27,683 nt of DNA from Bacteroidales bacterium (GCA_004554665.1 SFKY01000032.1:1-27683), one strand, 5' to 3'. Positions 8,432 to 16,932 are shown, counted from the stretch's first letter. Notes: generated from the letters alone by a model not told the origin. Translations and numbers: made by a program.

Positions 8432-8497
8432 CTAAAGGCCACGTTTACGGAGGCTAAAGGTGGCATATAGCAGGTCTAAATGCCACCTTTAGCTTTT
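8432..8497. repeat. Three-unit 22-bp palindromic repeat element, copy 2
   Basis: Three exact 22-bp units start at 8432, 8454 and 8476 (CTAAAGGCCACGTTTACG, CTAAAGGTGGCATATAGC and CTAAATGCCACCTTTAGC, each plus a spacer). It lies between the convergent 3' ends of the GH106 and GH2 genes. Units 2 and 3 are inverted relative to each other and form the terminator at 8453-8498. Confidence 0.85.
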
Positions 8498-8498
8498 T
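8453..8498 (+). terminator. Terminator built from repeat units 2 and 3
   Basis: GCTAAAGGTGGCA (8453-8465) pairs perfectly with TGCCACCTTTAGC (8481-8493). It is a 13-bp stem with a 15-nt loop, followed by five Ts (8494-8498). It should end transcription of the GH106 gene. Confidence 0.75.
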
Positions 8499-11438
8499 CT
8501 ATGTGTTGTTTGTTTTTTGGAAGAGCGTGATTTCTGCCAGTCCGGCGCGCCCTTCCGAAGCCTTGCTGATCGTAAGCCGTAGGTATCGGATGGGTTTGCC
8601 GATACGTATGGGCTTGAAGTCCCATCCCGTACACTCCCGTTCGTAGAGCAGTTGCCAAGTCTGTCCGTCTCCAGATGTTTCCACGCGATGGCGGTAGGCA
8701 CTGCTGTCTTTCTGGAACCGTATGCGGCTGGCCGTGATAAAGGTGGTTTGGGGCAGGGTGAGGGTGACAGTCTGCGGGAACGAGTCGTCACCAGCTATCC
8801 ACCAACTGAAATCGTTGCCGTCGATAATATTGCTGCTTCCATAGCCTGCTTGTTCGGAAGACACGTCGACACGGGCAACAGGGGTTTGGGGCTGGGTAAG
8901 AATCTGTCTGTCCCATCGGGTGGGCTTCACCACCACGCCCGCTTCCTTGTCTCCGCTGTAGGGTGCGTGTTTGCCGTCTTCCACGTGGCTGCCGATAAAC
9001 GGTGCCGTGTGCAGGGTTAGCTCTCCGGGCTCAAGGCCTTCTGCCTCGGCACGGATAATGATACGCCCGGCTTTTTCGGTGGTGCGCACCAAGACGTAGC
9101 CGATACCTCCCTCCACCAGTTGGGGATTGATGCCGATGCGTCGGATGCCGTCGCCCATCAGGTAGCCTTCTCCCTCGACACTGAGGCTTACTTGCGTGTC
9201 TGAAGTATTGATGCGGGAGCCGTGGCGGTCGCATATTTTTATATAGATAGGTATCATGTCGCTGCCGTCTGCCACCGGCTCGATGGGGTATAGGGGAGTG
9301 CAGACCTCTACATGGTGCGGCGTGCCCGGTGTACGTACGCTGTGTGTGGCTACCGTTTGCCCCCCAATCCGTCCTTCGGCTTTCAGTTCTCCGCTTTCGT
9401 ATCCTCCGGCGTCGAAAAGGTAAAGCGGACTGCCTCCTTTGCCCATGATGGCACCGTATCGTTTGGCTTGGTCAGTACGACGCTGGCTGCCGATGCGTTG
9501 GCCGTTGCGGTACAGTACCACCTCGTCACAATTGGAAAAGACCGGGATGGCCGTGGTCGAGGTGGTATGGTTGGCCGACGAGTTGGAAGAGGCAATATGC
9601 ACCATCGGACCGCTGTAGAGGCCGGGCTGCGAGATGCTGCTGGGGCGCATGCTCTGCATCATGTAGTAGCTCGGTTTGGGGTAGCGGTTGACATCGGTGA
9701 CACCGCAAAACATGGTTTCTTCTTCTGCCCCACGGTTGTAGTCGTTGTAGCTCCACAGAAAGTGGCCTCCCATGCGCGGATTGGCATCGAGCATGCACCA
9801 ATCGAAGTATCCGTGGCCGCATAGTTGGTCAAACCGCCCTCGGCATTGCCTGAACAGTTCCTCCTCGTTTTCGTTGATTCTCACCCGAGGCTTTTCTCCC
9901 ACGCCGTCTCCCCATTCACGGGTAAAGAGCGGTTTGATAGAGAGCTGGTCTTCGGGATAGTTGCTCATCACATTGCCGTCTTTGGGGAACCGTGCCACCT
10001 GTTTGTAGAACACATCGTAGTAGGGTAGCGTCTCTTCATGACTGAAATAGTCGCCCGCTGTGTATAGCTGGTCGCCCGGATATTCCTCGTGGGCAATATC
10101 ATAGACCTGCTTGACCACGCTGAGCGGATAATGTGTCTCGTTGAGGGCGGTCTCCCACAGGATAATCGACGGGTGGTTGCGGTCGCGTCGTATCATCTCA
10201 CGCGCCATCTGGTACAGGCGCTGGCTAAACTCGGGTGCTTCGTTGAAGTATTGCCAGCCAGGGATGCACTCGACCACCAACAAACCGTACTTGTCGCAGG
10301 CCGACAGAAATGCCGGGTCTTGCGGATAGTGGGCGGCTCTGACCGCATTGTAGCCGCCACGCTTCATGTCGATGACGTCGCGTACCTGCATGGAGTTTGC
10401 TGCCGCATCGCCTATGTATGGGAACGACTGGTGTCGGTTGGCACCCACGATGTATAGCGGCTCACCGTTGATAGATAGGCCGCCCTCGGCTGTGTAGCGG
10501 ATGGTGCGTATGCCCACGGTCTCGGTATAGGTGTCTACAGGGCGGTTGCCTGTCATGACGACGCACTCTACCTGATACAGATCCGGATGATAGGGATGCC
10601 ACAGTCGGGGATGGGGTACAGTAAGCGATTGCCGTAGTTGTTGGCTCTGCTGTCCCTGCAGCGTGAAAGGCGTGGCCTGTTGTGCCACTGTTTGGCCGTC
10701 TGGGGCTTTCAGTCGGGTTACGAGCGTACCTTGGCGCAGGGCATCGTGCCCGTTTTTCAGGTCAGTACGTACTTCCACTACCGCCTGGTCGGCATTTACC
10801 TTTGGGAATGTGACAAACACGCCTCCGCCGGCCACCTTGTCAGCCTCCAAAGCATCTGTGATGTGCAGTTTGTCGGTCACCGTAAGTGTCACGTCCCTGT
10901 AGATGCCGCTGTAATAGTAAAAGTCTAACCGGTCCTGTGGCTTTCCCGGCGGTGTGAGCGGGTCGTATTCGGCCGACACACGCACCGCTATCAGATTGTC
11001 TTTGTCCCATAGGATATGGTCGGAGATGTCGATGGTAAAGCCGAGGTAGCCCCCACGGTGCGAGCCGACCTGATGGCCGTTGATATACACCTCACAACTA
11101 TGCATTACCCCCTCGAAGGAGATGGCGATACGTTTCCCCCGGTAACGTTTGGGAAGTCTGAAATGGCGCCGGTACCAGCCTATGCCGTCGTAGATGCTGT
11201 TGCCACCACAGTGTTTCTTCTCCATCTGCATGATATGGGGTAGGGTGGCGTCTATCCATGTGGCATCGTCGCAGCCTACCGATGCCCCTTGGTCATGGTC
11301 TCCACGGTAAAATGCCCAATGGGTATTCATGTCCATGCAGATACGGGTGTCCTTGGTGCGGGCAGAGGCCGAGTTGCTGGCTGCTATGACACAGAGCAGC
11401 AGCAATAGGAGGGATAGATTGTGTTGATGATAATTCAT
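8499..11438 (-). CDS. Secreted GH2 beta-galactosidase-type glycosidase with C-terminal discoidin-like module
   Basis: A 979-residue exported enzyme with signal peptide LSLLLLLLCVIAASNSASA. It has the GH2 order: sugar-binding domain (about 35-185, with WYRRHFRLP and VYINGHQVGSHRGGY), an immunoglobulin-like domain (about 190-310), then the TIM barrel (about 320-620). The acid/base is probably Glu434 in ILWETALNETHYP and the nucleophile Glu508 in LFTREWGDG. The C-terminal 130 residues (VSSEQAGYGSSNIIDGND to the end) look like an F5/8-type discoidin carbohydrate-binding module. GH2 includes beta-galactosidases, beta-glucuronidases and beta-mannosidases. Beta-galactosidase is favoured by pairing with the GH35 gene, whose stop lies 60 nt upstream on the same strand, but exact specificity is not proven. 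No promoter box is seen in the 60-nt gap, so the pair is likely co-transcribed. Confidence 0.85.
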   Translation of the reverse strand: MNYHQHNLSLLLLLLCVIAASNSASARTKDTRICMDMNTHWAFYRGDHDQGASVGCDDATWIDATLPHIMQMEKKHCGGNSIYDGIGWYRRHFRLPKRYRGKRIAISFEGVMHSCEVYINGHQVGSHRGGYLGFTIDISDHILWDKDNLIAVRVSAEYDPLTPPGKPQDRLDFYYYSGIYRDVTLTVTDKLHITDALEADKVAGGGVFVTFPKVNADQAVVEVRTDLKNGHDALRQGTLVTRLKAPDGQTVAQQATPFTLQGQQSQQLRQSLTVPHPRLWHPYHPDLYQVECVVMTGNRPVDTYTETVGIRTIRYTAEGGLSINGEPLYIVGANRHQSFPYIGDAAANSMQVRDVIDMKRGGYNAVRAAHYPQDPAFLSACDKYGLLVVECIPGWQYFNEAPEFSQRLYQMAREMIRRDRNHPSIILWETALNETHYPLSVVKQVYDIAHEEYPGDQLYTAGDYFSHEETLPYYDVFYKQVARFPKDGNVMSNYPEDQLSIKPLFTREWGDGVGEKPRVRINENEEELFRQCRGRFDQLCGHGYFDWCMLDANPRMGGHFLWSYNDYNRGAEEETMFCGVTDVNRYPKPSYYMMQSMRPSSISQPGLYSGPMVHIASSNSSANHTTSTTAIPVFSNCDEVVLYRNGQRIGSQRRTDQAKRYGAIMGKGGSPLYLFDAGGYESGELKAEGRIGGQTVATHSVRTPGTPHHVEVCTPLYPIEPVADGSDMIPIYIKICDRHGSRINTSDTQVSLSVEGEGYLMGDGIRRIGINPQLVEGGIGYVLVRTTEKAGRIIIRAEAEGLEPGELTLHTAPFIGSHVEDGKHAPYSGDKEAGVVVKPTRWDRQILTQPQTPVARVDVSSEQAGYGSSNIIDGNDFSWWIAGDDSFPQTVTLTLPQTTFITASRIRFQKDSSAYRHRVETSGDGQTWQLLYERECTGWDFKPIRIGKPIRYLRLTISKASEGRAGLAEITLFQKTNNT

Positions 11439-11498
11439 TACAATATAATATGATGTGTGAAGGTGATGTGTATGGGGTGGCCCTAAGCAGGCGCATTC

Positions 11499-13970
11499 CT
11501 ACGGTAGGGCAGGGTAGGGGGCTATCTCCATGGCTTGGAGGGTGGCTCCGTTGGCCGTCTGGCGCAGGCCTAAGACCAGCACGTTTTTCTTTCCCTTACC
11601 GAAGTGCAGCCAGCACTCGGGCAGATAGTACTCGCGCTGTGGGCCGGCTTCCCAATGGCGGCCTATGTTGTGGCCGTTGAGCCACATGTAGCCGTTGCCG
11701 GAGGCGCAGAGGTGTACGAGCCAAGGGTGGGAGGTGGCTGCCGATGAGGCCGGTAACTCAAACTCGATGCGGTACCATGTCAACAGGCCGTCGGGTTGGC
11801 TCTTGGGCTGTATGCCGTTGCCTTTGTGAGGTATCTCGCAGGTGGTGTCGAGCGTTACCTGTTTCCATCCCTCGGGCGAGTAAGTGGGCTGGTGCCATCC
11901 GGCGGTGATGCCTGCCGCATCACGGGCAAACTCCCACTGCAGCGGATGCGACAGGGCCGATTCGGTAACCGACAGTCCTCCTTGCCGTATGCCCGACAGT
12001 TCTTCCATCGGGACATAGCCGTGGGCATGCCCCAAGTTCTCGTACACGACGACAATCTCGTTTTCTCCCTCGTGCAGCAGTCCAGTCACGTCGAAACGGT
12101 TGTCGTATTCGTCGGGCTGTATCTGCTCGAAGCAGTTGCGGGTGGGCCAACTCTGTGCGTCGGCCTTGTCGGGGAAGAGCCGCTTGGCCTGTTGGCCGTT
12201 GACCGAGACCGACACGATGTCGCGTGTGAACATGTGGAAAAGCAGGAATCGTTCGTCCCTCGCCTGCTGGGCGGTGAGGATGGGACGACTGCGGTACAGG
12301 CTGTAGCGGAAATCGTTGACATCCATATCCGACAGGGACACCAGTTGGGGGAGCAGCATCCATCGGGCGTGGGCATAATCGTCTTCGTGCCGTTGGGCAT
12401 GGGTGATGCGTACCGGGTCGGGGAGGGTGGTGGACTTGGCCTTGTGTTTCGTTTCCATGGGCCACCAAGTGCCCTGCTGCGGCTGTTTGCCGGCCGGAAT
12501 CACCAGCACCTTGCTCCCCAGTGGCGGGAGGTTGTATCTTACGGTGAGCGGCGGCAACGTGAGCGAGTCGGTGTCTGCTCCCGACGAGGCGATGAGCACC
12601 TTCTGCCCGTTCTGGTCTATGTTGTACATCGGTGCCGAGGGCTTGCTGAGCCTGCCGGGCATCAGTGTGGCCTTGCCCTGCAGCGGATGCGAGGCATCGG
12701 TGTTGTGGAGGAAGACGAAACGGGTGCCGTCGGCCGCGATGCGCACGCCTCCAAACAGCGTCTGAGGGGCATGGGCTATCTTGCAGGGGCCACCTTCTGC
12801 CCTCGTCAGTTGGTGTCCGTACATACGGAGAAACCGCCCGATGGCTTGGGCGGCATCATATTTGGCCCCCGTGCGCCCACTCTCGTGGATGGCGGCATTG
12901 TAGTCGTAGGTGGTGGTCATGCCCCGAGCGCCCCATCCTGCCAGATGGGTGCCTCCGACAAACATATAGTAGTTGAGTCCCGTTGCCCCGCCCAGGATAG
13001 ACATCAGTCCGACGGCCTGGAAGTGGCGTGCGTCCGAGTAATGGTCTTCGCTCAGTCTGCCGGTCACCAACGAGAACCAGCCGCCCTGCAGCTCTGTGAC
13101 GAAGCCGGGCGCATGGGGCTGTGCCCGACGCAAGTCTGCCATGCGGTGGGCACAACTTGGCGCTTCGGTCAGTCCCACATAGTAGTTGTCGCAGTCGAAA
13201 ACCTGCGACAGTTCGGGGTCTTGGCTGTTGCGGCACTCGCTGGTGAGACACGTGAAGACCGGAATGTCGAAACCATTGCGGCGCACCGATCGGTAGAGTT
13301 CTTTCAGAAAGCGCTCCTTGCCCTCGCAACCGTGGGCATTGTATTCATTCTCAATCTGAATCATGATGATTCCCTTGTGGTTCTTGGGCTTCCGGGTAAG
13401 TTGTTCGTCGGCCAGCGCCTTGCAGACCCCGTCAAACCAGTGAGTACACCACTTGATATGGGTGGCATCGGCGCTCCGCAGCCACAGTCCCTTGACATGG
13501 GCGGGCCTGAACTTGGCCAACCAGCGCGGATAGGCACCGCCGGAGAACTCGGCACAGATGAAGGGACCCGGACGGACGATGGTGTAGAGGCCAAACTCGT
13601 TGTGGGCCATCTTCAGCCACCGCTTCAGGTCGGCGAAATCGAAATGGGTGGTGTCGGCCAGGCTATGGGGCATGGTGCGCTCGTGCCAATTCCACGGCAC
13701 ATAGGTCTCTACGGTGTTGAAACCGGCCTCCTTGATCTGTTGGAAACGCTTGCGCCACAGTGCTTCCGGGCATCGGAAATAGTGGAAAGCCGCACTGTAA
13801 ACGAAGACATCCTTGCCCTCTATCGTCAGGCACGACCCGTCATAGCGGATACGGTCGGGATGAGCAGACGGTTGTGGGGTGTCGGAAGTAGGTGCCGAAG
13901 CATGGGAGAACATGCTGAAACATAGCGCGAGAGCTATGCAGACGAAGCGGAAATGTCTTTTGTACATCAT
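11499..13970 (-). CDS. Secreted GH35 beta-galactosidase
   Basis: An 823-residue protein with a signal peptide (FVCIALALCFSMFSHASA). The N-terminal TIM barrel starts with VYSAAFHYFRCPEALWRKR (about 57-75). It contains YVPWNWHE, VRPGPFICAEFSGGAYPRWL (about 132-151), the acid/base motif IQIENEYN with Glu209, and the nucleophile motif FVTELQGGWF with Glu293. All are classic for GH35, which removes terminal beta-galactose. Beta-sandwich modules follow (about 450-820), ending in a jelly-roll-like domain with LWHVHL-type strands and GYMWLNGHNIGRHWEAGPQ. It is the first gene of a two-gene operon with the GH2 enzyme, driven by the promoter at 14063-14094. A second Met directly follows the first, so the start could be one codon later. 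With GH106 opposite, the block suits pectic or arabinogalactan side chains; the substrate is inference. Confidence 0.92.
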   Translation of the reverse strand: MMYKRHFRFVCIALALCFSMFSHASAPTSDTPQPSAHPDRIRYDGSCLTIEGKDVFVYSAAFHYFRCPEALWRKRFQQIKEAGFNTVETYVPWNWHERTMPHSLADTTHFDFADLKRWLKMAHNEFGLYTIVRPGPFICAEFSGGAYPRWLAKFRPAHVKGLWLRSADATHIKWCTHWFDGVCKALADEQLTRKPKNHKGIIMIQIENEYNAHGCEGKERFLKELYRSVRRNGFDIPVFTCLTSECRNSQDPELSQVFDCDNYYVGLTEAPSCAHRMADLRRAQPHAPGFVTELQGGWFSLVTGRLSEDHYSDARHFQAVGLMSILGGATGLNYYMFVGGTHLAGWGARGMTTTYDYNAAIHESGRTGAKYDAAQAIGRFLRMYGHQLTRAEGGPCKIAHAPQTLFGGVRIAADGTRFVFLHNTDASHPLQGKATLMPGRLSKPSAPMYNIDQNGQKVLIASSGADTDSLTLPPLTVRYNLPPLGSKVLVIPAGKQPQQGTWWPMETKHKAKSTTLPDPVRITHAQRHEDDYAHARWMLLPQLVSLSDMDVNDFRYSLYRSRPILTAQQARDERFLLFHMFTRDIVSVSVNGQQAKRLFPDKADAQSWPTRNCFEQIQPDEYDNRFDVTGLLHEGENEIVVVYENLGHAHGYVPMEELSGIRQGGLSVTESALSHPLQWEFARDAAGITAGWHQPTYSPEGWKQVTLDTTCEIPHKGNGIQPKSQPDGLLTWYRIEFELPASSAATSHPWLVHLCASGNGYMWLNGHNIGRHWEAGPQREYYLPECWLHFGKGKKNVLVLGLRQTANGATLQAMEIAPYPALP

Positions 13971-14062
13971 CAGTGTTTGGTTAAAAAGTGAATCTGCTTA
14001 AGCAGCGTGTCATTAGAATCTGAATGGGGGGTGAGGAAACGGCTTGGCGCACGGCCTCCTTG

Positions 14063-14094
14063 CAAAGGTAGGCAAACTTTCTCGTTCCTGCAAA
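14063..14094 (-). promoter_or_regulatory. Promoter of the GH35-GH2 operon
   Basis: The minus strand has TTTG (14091-14094), a 20-nt spacer and TACCTTTG (14063-14070), with the same spacing as the parC promoter. The predicted 5' leader is about 85 nt before ATG 13970. Confidence 0.75.
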
Positions 14095-14154
14095 GAAAGT
14101 CCATAATAAGATGGGTGGGGAAAGTAAATTTTAACATTTGGCACCTCCGCGCGG

Positions 14155-14220
14155 CTAAAGGTGGCATTTACGAGGTCTAAACGTGGCGTTTACGAGGCCT
14201 AAATGCCACCTTTAGCTTCG
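14155..14220. repeat. Three-unit 22-bp palindromic repeat element, copy 3
   Basis: Three exact 22-bp units start at 14155, 14177 and 14199, with a partial fourth (TAAATGCCA) at 14221. Unit 2 (TAAACGTGGCGTTTA) is a perfect palindrome around TGG. Outer units 1 and 3 form a 17-bp perfect stem (14154-14170 with 14200-14216). It lies in the 373-nt gap between the divergent GH35 and glyS genes, outside both predicted promoters. Confidence 0.85.
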
Positions 14221-14281
14221 TAAATGCCATAGATAGAAACAAGAAAGATGAGTAAAAAACTTTAAATAATAGAGGTAATGT

Positions 14282-14312
14282 TTTGCTTTGTGTCCATTTT
14301 GTCGTAACTTTG
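14282..14312 (+). promoter_or_regulatory. Promoter of glyS
   Basis: TTTG (14282-14285), a 19-nt spacer and TAACTTTG (14305-14312) match the Bacteroidetes consensus, 31 nt before ATG 14344. Confidence 0.75.
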
Positions 14313-14343
14313 CAGCCAATTAGTTAGAAATAAATGATAAATT

Positions 14344-15882
14344 ATGGCACAAGATGACGTTTTCAAGAAGATAGTAAGCCACTGTAAGGAATATGGCTTT
14401 GTCTTTCCCAGCTCTGAAATCTACGACGGACTCGCAGCCGTTTACGACTACGGTCAGAACGGTGTGGAACTGAAAAACAATATAAAGGAATATTGGTGGA
14501 AATCGATGGTGTTGCTCCACAGCAATATCGTGGGTATCGATGCAGCCATCTTCATGCACCCCACCGTGTGGAAGGCTTCGGGTCATGTCGACGCTTTCAA
14601 CGATCCTCTCATCGACAATCGCGACAGCAAGAAACGCTATCGTGCCGACAATCTGATAGAAGACCAGATTGCCAAGTACGACGAGAAGATAGACAAGGAG
14701 GTGGCCAAGGCTGCCAAGAAGTTTGGCGCCGACTTTGACGAGGCCAAGTTCCGCGCCACCAACCCCCGTGTGCTCGAGAATGTGCAGAAGCGCGATGACC
14801 TCCATGCCCGATATACAGCGGCTATGCAAGGACCCGACTTGGAAGCGCTGAAGCAGATTATCCTGGACGAGGGAATCGTAGACCCCATCAGCGGAACCAA
14901 GAACTGGACAGACGTGCGCCAGTTCAACCTCATGTTCTCTACCGAGATGGGGTCGGTTTCTGATGCTGCCAACAAGATCTATCTGCGTCCGGAGACAGCA
15001 CAGGGTATCTTCGTAAACTACCTCAATGTGCAGAAGACGGGACGTATGAAGCTCCCCTTCGGTATCGCACAGATCGGTAAGGCATTCCGCAACGAGATCG
15101 TAGCCCGTCAGTTTGTGTTCCGTATGCGCGAGTTTGAGCAGATGGAGATGCAGTTCTTCTGCCAGCCGGGCACGGAGATGAAGTGGTTTGAGTACTGGAA
15201 GGAGCACCGCATGGCCTGGCACAAGGCGCTGGGCATGGGCGACGACAACTATCGTTTCCATGACCACGAGAAACTGGCCCACTATGCCAACGCTGCTACT
15301 GATATCGAGTTTCACATGCCGTTCGGATTCAAGGAAGTGGAAGGCATACACTCGCGTACCAACTTCGACCTTTCTCAGCATGAGAAGTATAGCGGCCGCC
15401 AGATCAAGTATTTCGACCCCGATACCAACGAGAGCTACGTGCCTTACGACGTCGAGACCTCTATCGGTGTGGACCGCATGTTCCTGAGCGTGCTCTGCCA
15501 TGCCTATACGGAAGAGCAGCTGGACAATGGCAGCCGCGTGGTGCTGCGTCTGCCGGAGCCATTGGCACCGGTGAAGTGTGCCGTGCTGCCATTGGTCAAC
15601 AAGGACGGTCTGCCCGAGAAGGCGCAGGAGATTGTGAACGACCTGAAGTTCCACTTCAACACCCATATCGAGGCCAAGGATTCCATCGGCAAGCGCTATC
15701 GCCGTCAGGATGCCATCGGTACGCCTTTCTGTGTGACGGTAGATGGCGACACGCTCACCGATAACACCGTGACGCTGCGCTATCGCGACACCATGAAGCA
15801 GGAGCGTGTGCCGGTAGAGCAGCTCCGCGCCATTATCGAAGACCGCGTGAGCATCACCAGCCTGCTGAAGAAACTCATTTAA
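14344..15882 (+). CDS. glyS: Glycine--tRNA ligase, single-chain class II type
   Basis: A 512-residue cytoplasmic enzyme that charges tRNA-Gly with glycine using ATP. It is the homodimeric (eukaryote/archaea-like) form rather than the bacterial alpha-beta form. Visible signatures are the N-terminal GFVFPSSEIYDGLAAVYDYG (about 18-37), IYLRPETAQGIFVNY (about 212-226), class II motif 2 with FRNEI (Phe248-Ile252) and REFEQMEMQFF, and motif 3 SIGVDRMFLSVL (about 378-389). The anticodon-binding domain starts near LAPVKCAVLPLVNKDGLPEKA. Length is typical for the family. ATG 14344 follows a consensus promoter closely. An FKBP-type isomerase gene lies 56 nt downstream on the same strand, separated by a hairpin without a T-run. 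Confidence 0.96.
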   Translation: MAQDDVFKKIVSHCKEYGFVFPSSEIYDGLAAVYDYGQNGVELKNNIKEYWWKSMVLLHSNIVGIDAAIFMHPTVWKASGHVDAFNDPLIDNRDSKKRYRADNLIEDQIAKYDEKIDKEVAKAAKKFGADFDEAKFRATNPRVLENVQKRDDLHARYTAAMQGPDLEALKQIILDEGIVDPISGTKNWTDVRQFNLMFSTEMGSVSDAANKIYLRPETAQGIFVNYLNVQKTGRMKLPFGIAQIGKAFRNEIVARQFVFRMREFEQMEMQFFCQPGTEMKWFEYWKEHRMAWHKALGMGDDNYRFHDHEKLAHYANAATDIEFHMPFGFKEVEGIHSRTNFDLSQHEKYSGRQIKYFDPDTNESYVPYDVETSIGVDRMFLSVLCHAYTEEQLDNGSRVVLRLPEPLAPVKCAVLPLVNKDGLPEKAQEIVNDLKFHFNTHIEAKDSIGKRYRRQDAIGTPFCVTVDGDTLTDNTVTLRYRDTMKQERVPVEQLRAIIEDRVSITSLLKKLI

Positions 15883-15891
15883 CCCATTCTT

Positions 15892-15916
15892 CCGCCCTCG
15901 AACAGCATGAGGGCGG
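15892..15916 (+). other. Intercistronic hairpin between glyS and the FKBP gene
   Basis: CCGCCCTC (15892-15899) pairs perfectly with GAGGGCGG (15909-15916). No T-run follows, so it is more likely an mRNA stability or processing structure than a terminator. Confidence 0.5.
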
Positions 15917-15938
15917 GAGCCAATAAGACCAATAGAGC

Positions 15939-16586
15939 ATGATCAAGGAATATATAATAAGGTGTATGGCACTGATGCTGCCGCTGATGGCGGTGTCGTG
16001 CTCGGAGACCAACGAGGAAACCAACGAGTTGGCAGACTGGAAAAACCGTAACGAGACTTATTTTAAGTCGCTGTACGAGAAGGCCAAGAGCAATCCGTCG
16101 CGTTACAAGATTATCCGCAATTACTCATTGGAGGAGCCTGTGGCACAAAATGCAGAGGACAACATCATCGTCGAGGTGCTCAACGAGGGCACAGGTACTT
16201 CCAGCCCCCTGTACACCGACTCGGTGCGCGTGCACTACCGTGGCAGCTACATCCCCACGGCCTCATGGCCTGCCGGCTATGTGTTTGACCAGAGCTGGAC
16301 GGGCGACTACAACCTCGAGACCATGCGCCCGGCCACTTTTGCGGTGTCATCGGTCATCGACGGCTTCACCACGGCATTGCTCAATATGAAGCCGGGCGAC
16401 CGCTGGAGGGTCACCATCCCTTACAACTTGGCCTACGGCGAGTCTGACTATAGCTCGGGAAGTGGCAACACCATTCCCGGTTACTCCACCCTTACTTTTG
16501 ATCTCACCCTGGTGGCCTACTACAGGCCGGGGACCGTTGCGCCGCCGGTATCGGCCAAACCCGACTGGGGCTGGGTGGGCGAATAG
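15939..16586 (+). CDS. FKBP-type peptidyl-prolyl cis-trans isomerase, lipoprotein
   Basis: A 215-residue protein with a lipoprotein signal ending LMAVSC (Cys21) followed by acidic residues (SETNEETNE), so it is membrane-anchored outside the cytoplasm. The FKBP fold spans about 75-200. Signatures are VRVHYRGSYIPT, VFDQSW, FAVSSVIDGFTTALLNMKPG, the WRVTIPYNLAYGE core and a closing TLTFDLTLVAYYRP. It should speed folding of exported proteins at proline bonds. An unusual WPAG insertion sits where many FKBPs have a short DG-x-xFDSS loop, as in related Bacteroidetes lipoproteins. It follows glyS on the same strand and is closed by a strong terminator at 16607-16642, so the two probably form one unit. 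Confidence 0.88.
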   Translation: MIKEYIIRCMALMLPLMAVSCSETNEETNELADWKNRNETYFKSLYEKAKSNPSRYKIIRNYSLEEPVAQNAEDNIIVEVLNEGTGTSSPLYTDSVRVHYRGSYIPTASWPAGYVFDQSWTGDYNLETMRPATFAVSSVIDGFTTALLNMKPGDRWRVTIPYNLAYGESDYSSGSGNTIPGYSTLTFDLTLVAYYRPGTVAPPVSAKPDWGWVGE

Positions 16587-16606
16587 GTACTTTGACGTAT
16601 GTCAAG

Positions 16607-16642
16607 AAAGCGTTCAAATTGGTAAGTTTGAACGCTTTTTTT
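16607..16642 (+). terminator. Terminator of the glyS-FKBP unit
   Basis: AAAGCGTTCAAA (16607-16618) pairs perfectly with TTTGAACGCTTT (16627-16638) and runs on into a T-tract. Confidence 0.9.
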
Positions 16643-16666
16643 ATGGCAAATTTGTGATAAAAGCAG

Positions 16667-16674
16667 TACCTTTG
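16667..16674 (+). promoter_or_regulatory. -7 box of a candidate small RNA gene
   Basis: TACCTTTG, the same octamer used by the parC, GH35 and tRNA promoters, lies 25 nt after the preceding terminator. No -33 TTTG is present at normal spacing; one sits only 12 nt upstream. Transcription would start near 16681. Confidence 0.5.
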
Positions 16675-16680
16675 CATCAG

Positions 16681-16917
16681 AAAGAAATACATAGGTACTC
16701 TTAAGGTAATAAAGAGTCAGGATAACAACACATGGAGGGGGCAAAGTGTTACCCCGGTATTAGTAAAGGTAGACAAGATTAAGATGATGATGCCTTGTAT
16801 CGGTCGTGGAAGACGGATGGAGGCATAGGATAACAGGAAAGATAGAGAGAAATTTGAGAGAGAGAAGTGTAGAAAACAAGTTTTCTGAGGCGATTCCATG
16901 TGTATGGGGTCGCTTTT
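16681..16917 (+). ncRNA. Candidate structured small RNA of unknown class
   Basis: About 237 nt bounded by a -7 box (16667-16674) and a terminator hairpin (16890-16917), with no convincing ORF. The longest plus-strand reading frame from an ATG in the middle is only 16 codons. Local hairpins are visible: ACTCTT/AAGAGT near 16698-16718, and GGGG/CCCC together with AACAC/GTGTT around 16728-16757. The octamer GGATAACA occurs twice, and the 3' third is purine-rich. I see no SRP, RNase P or tmRNA hallmarks. A 6S-like RNA is possible but not shown. It could alternatively be a long leader of the MATE gene, though the internal terminator and a second -7 box at 16933 argue for a separate unit. The exact 5' end is an estimate. 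Confidence 0.45.
16890..16917 (+). terminator. Terminator of the candidate small RNA
   Basis: GCGATTCCAT (16890-16899) pairs with ATGGGGTCGC (16904-16913): ten pairs including two G-U, a GTGT tetraloop, followed by TTTT (16914-16917) and a pyrimidine-rich stretch. Confidence 0.65.
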
Positions 16918-16932
16918 CTCGTTTCTAATGCG

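Noticed and set aside
11796..13925. A 709-codon open frame opposite the GH35 gene
   Set aside because: Antisense shadow of a gene with clear GH35 active-site motifs; no domain, no promoter box, no plausible start.
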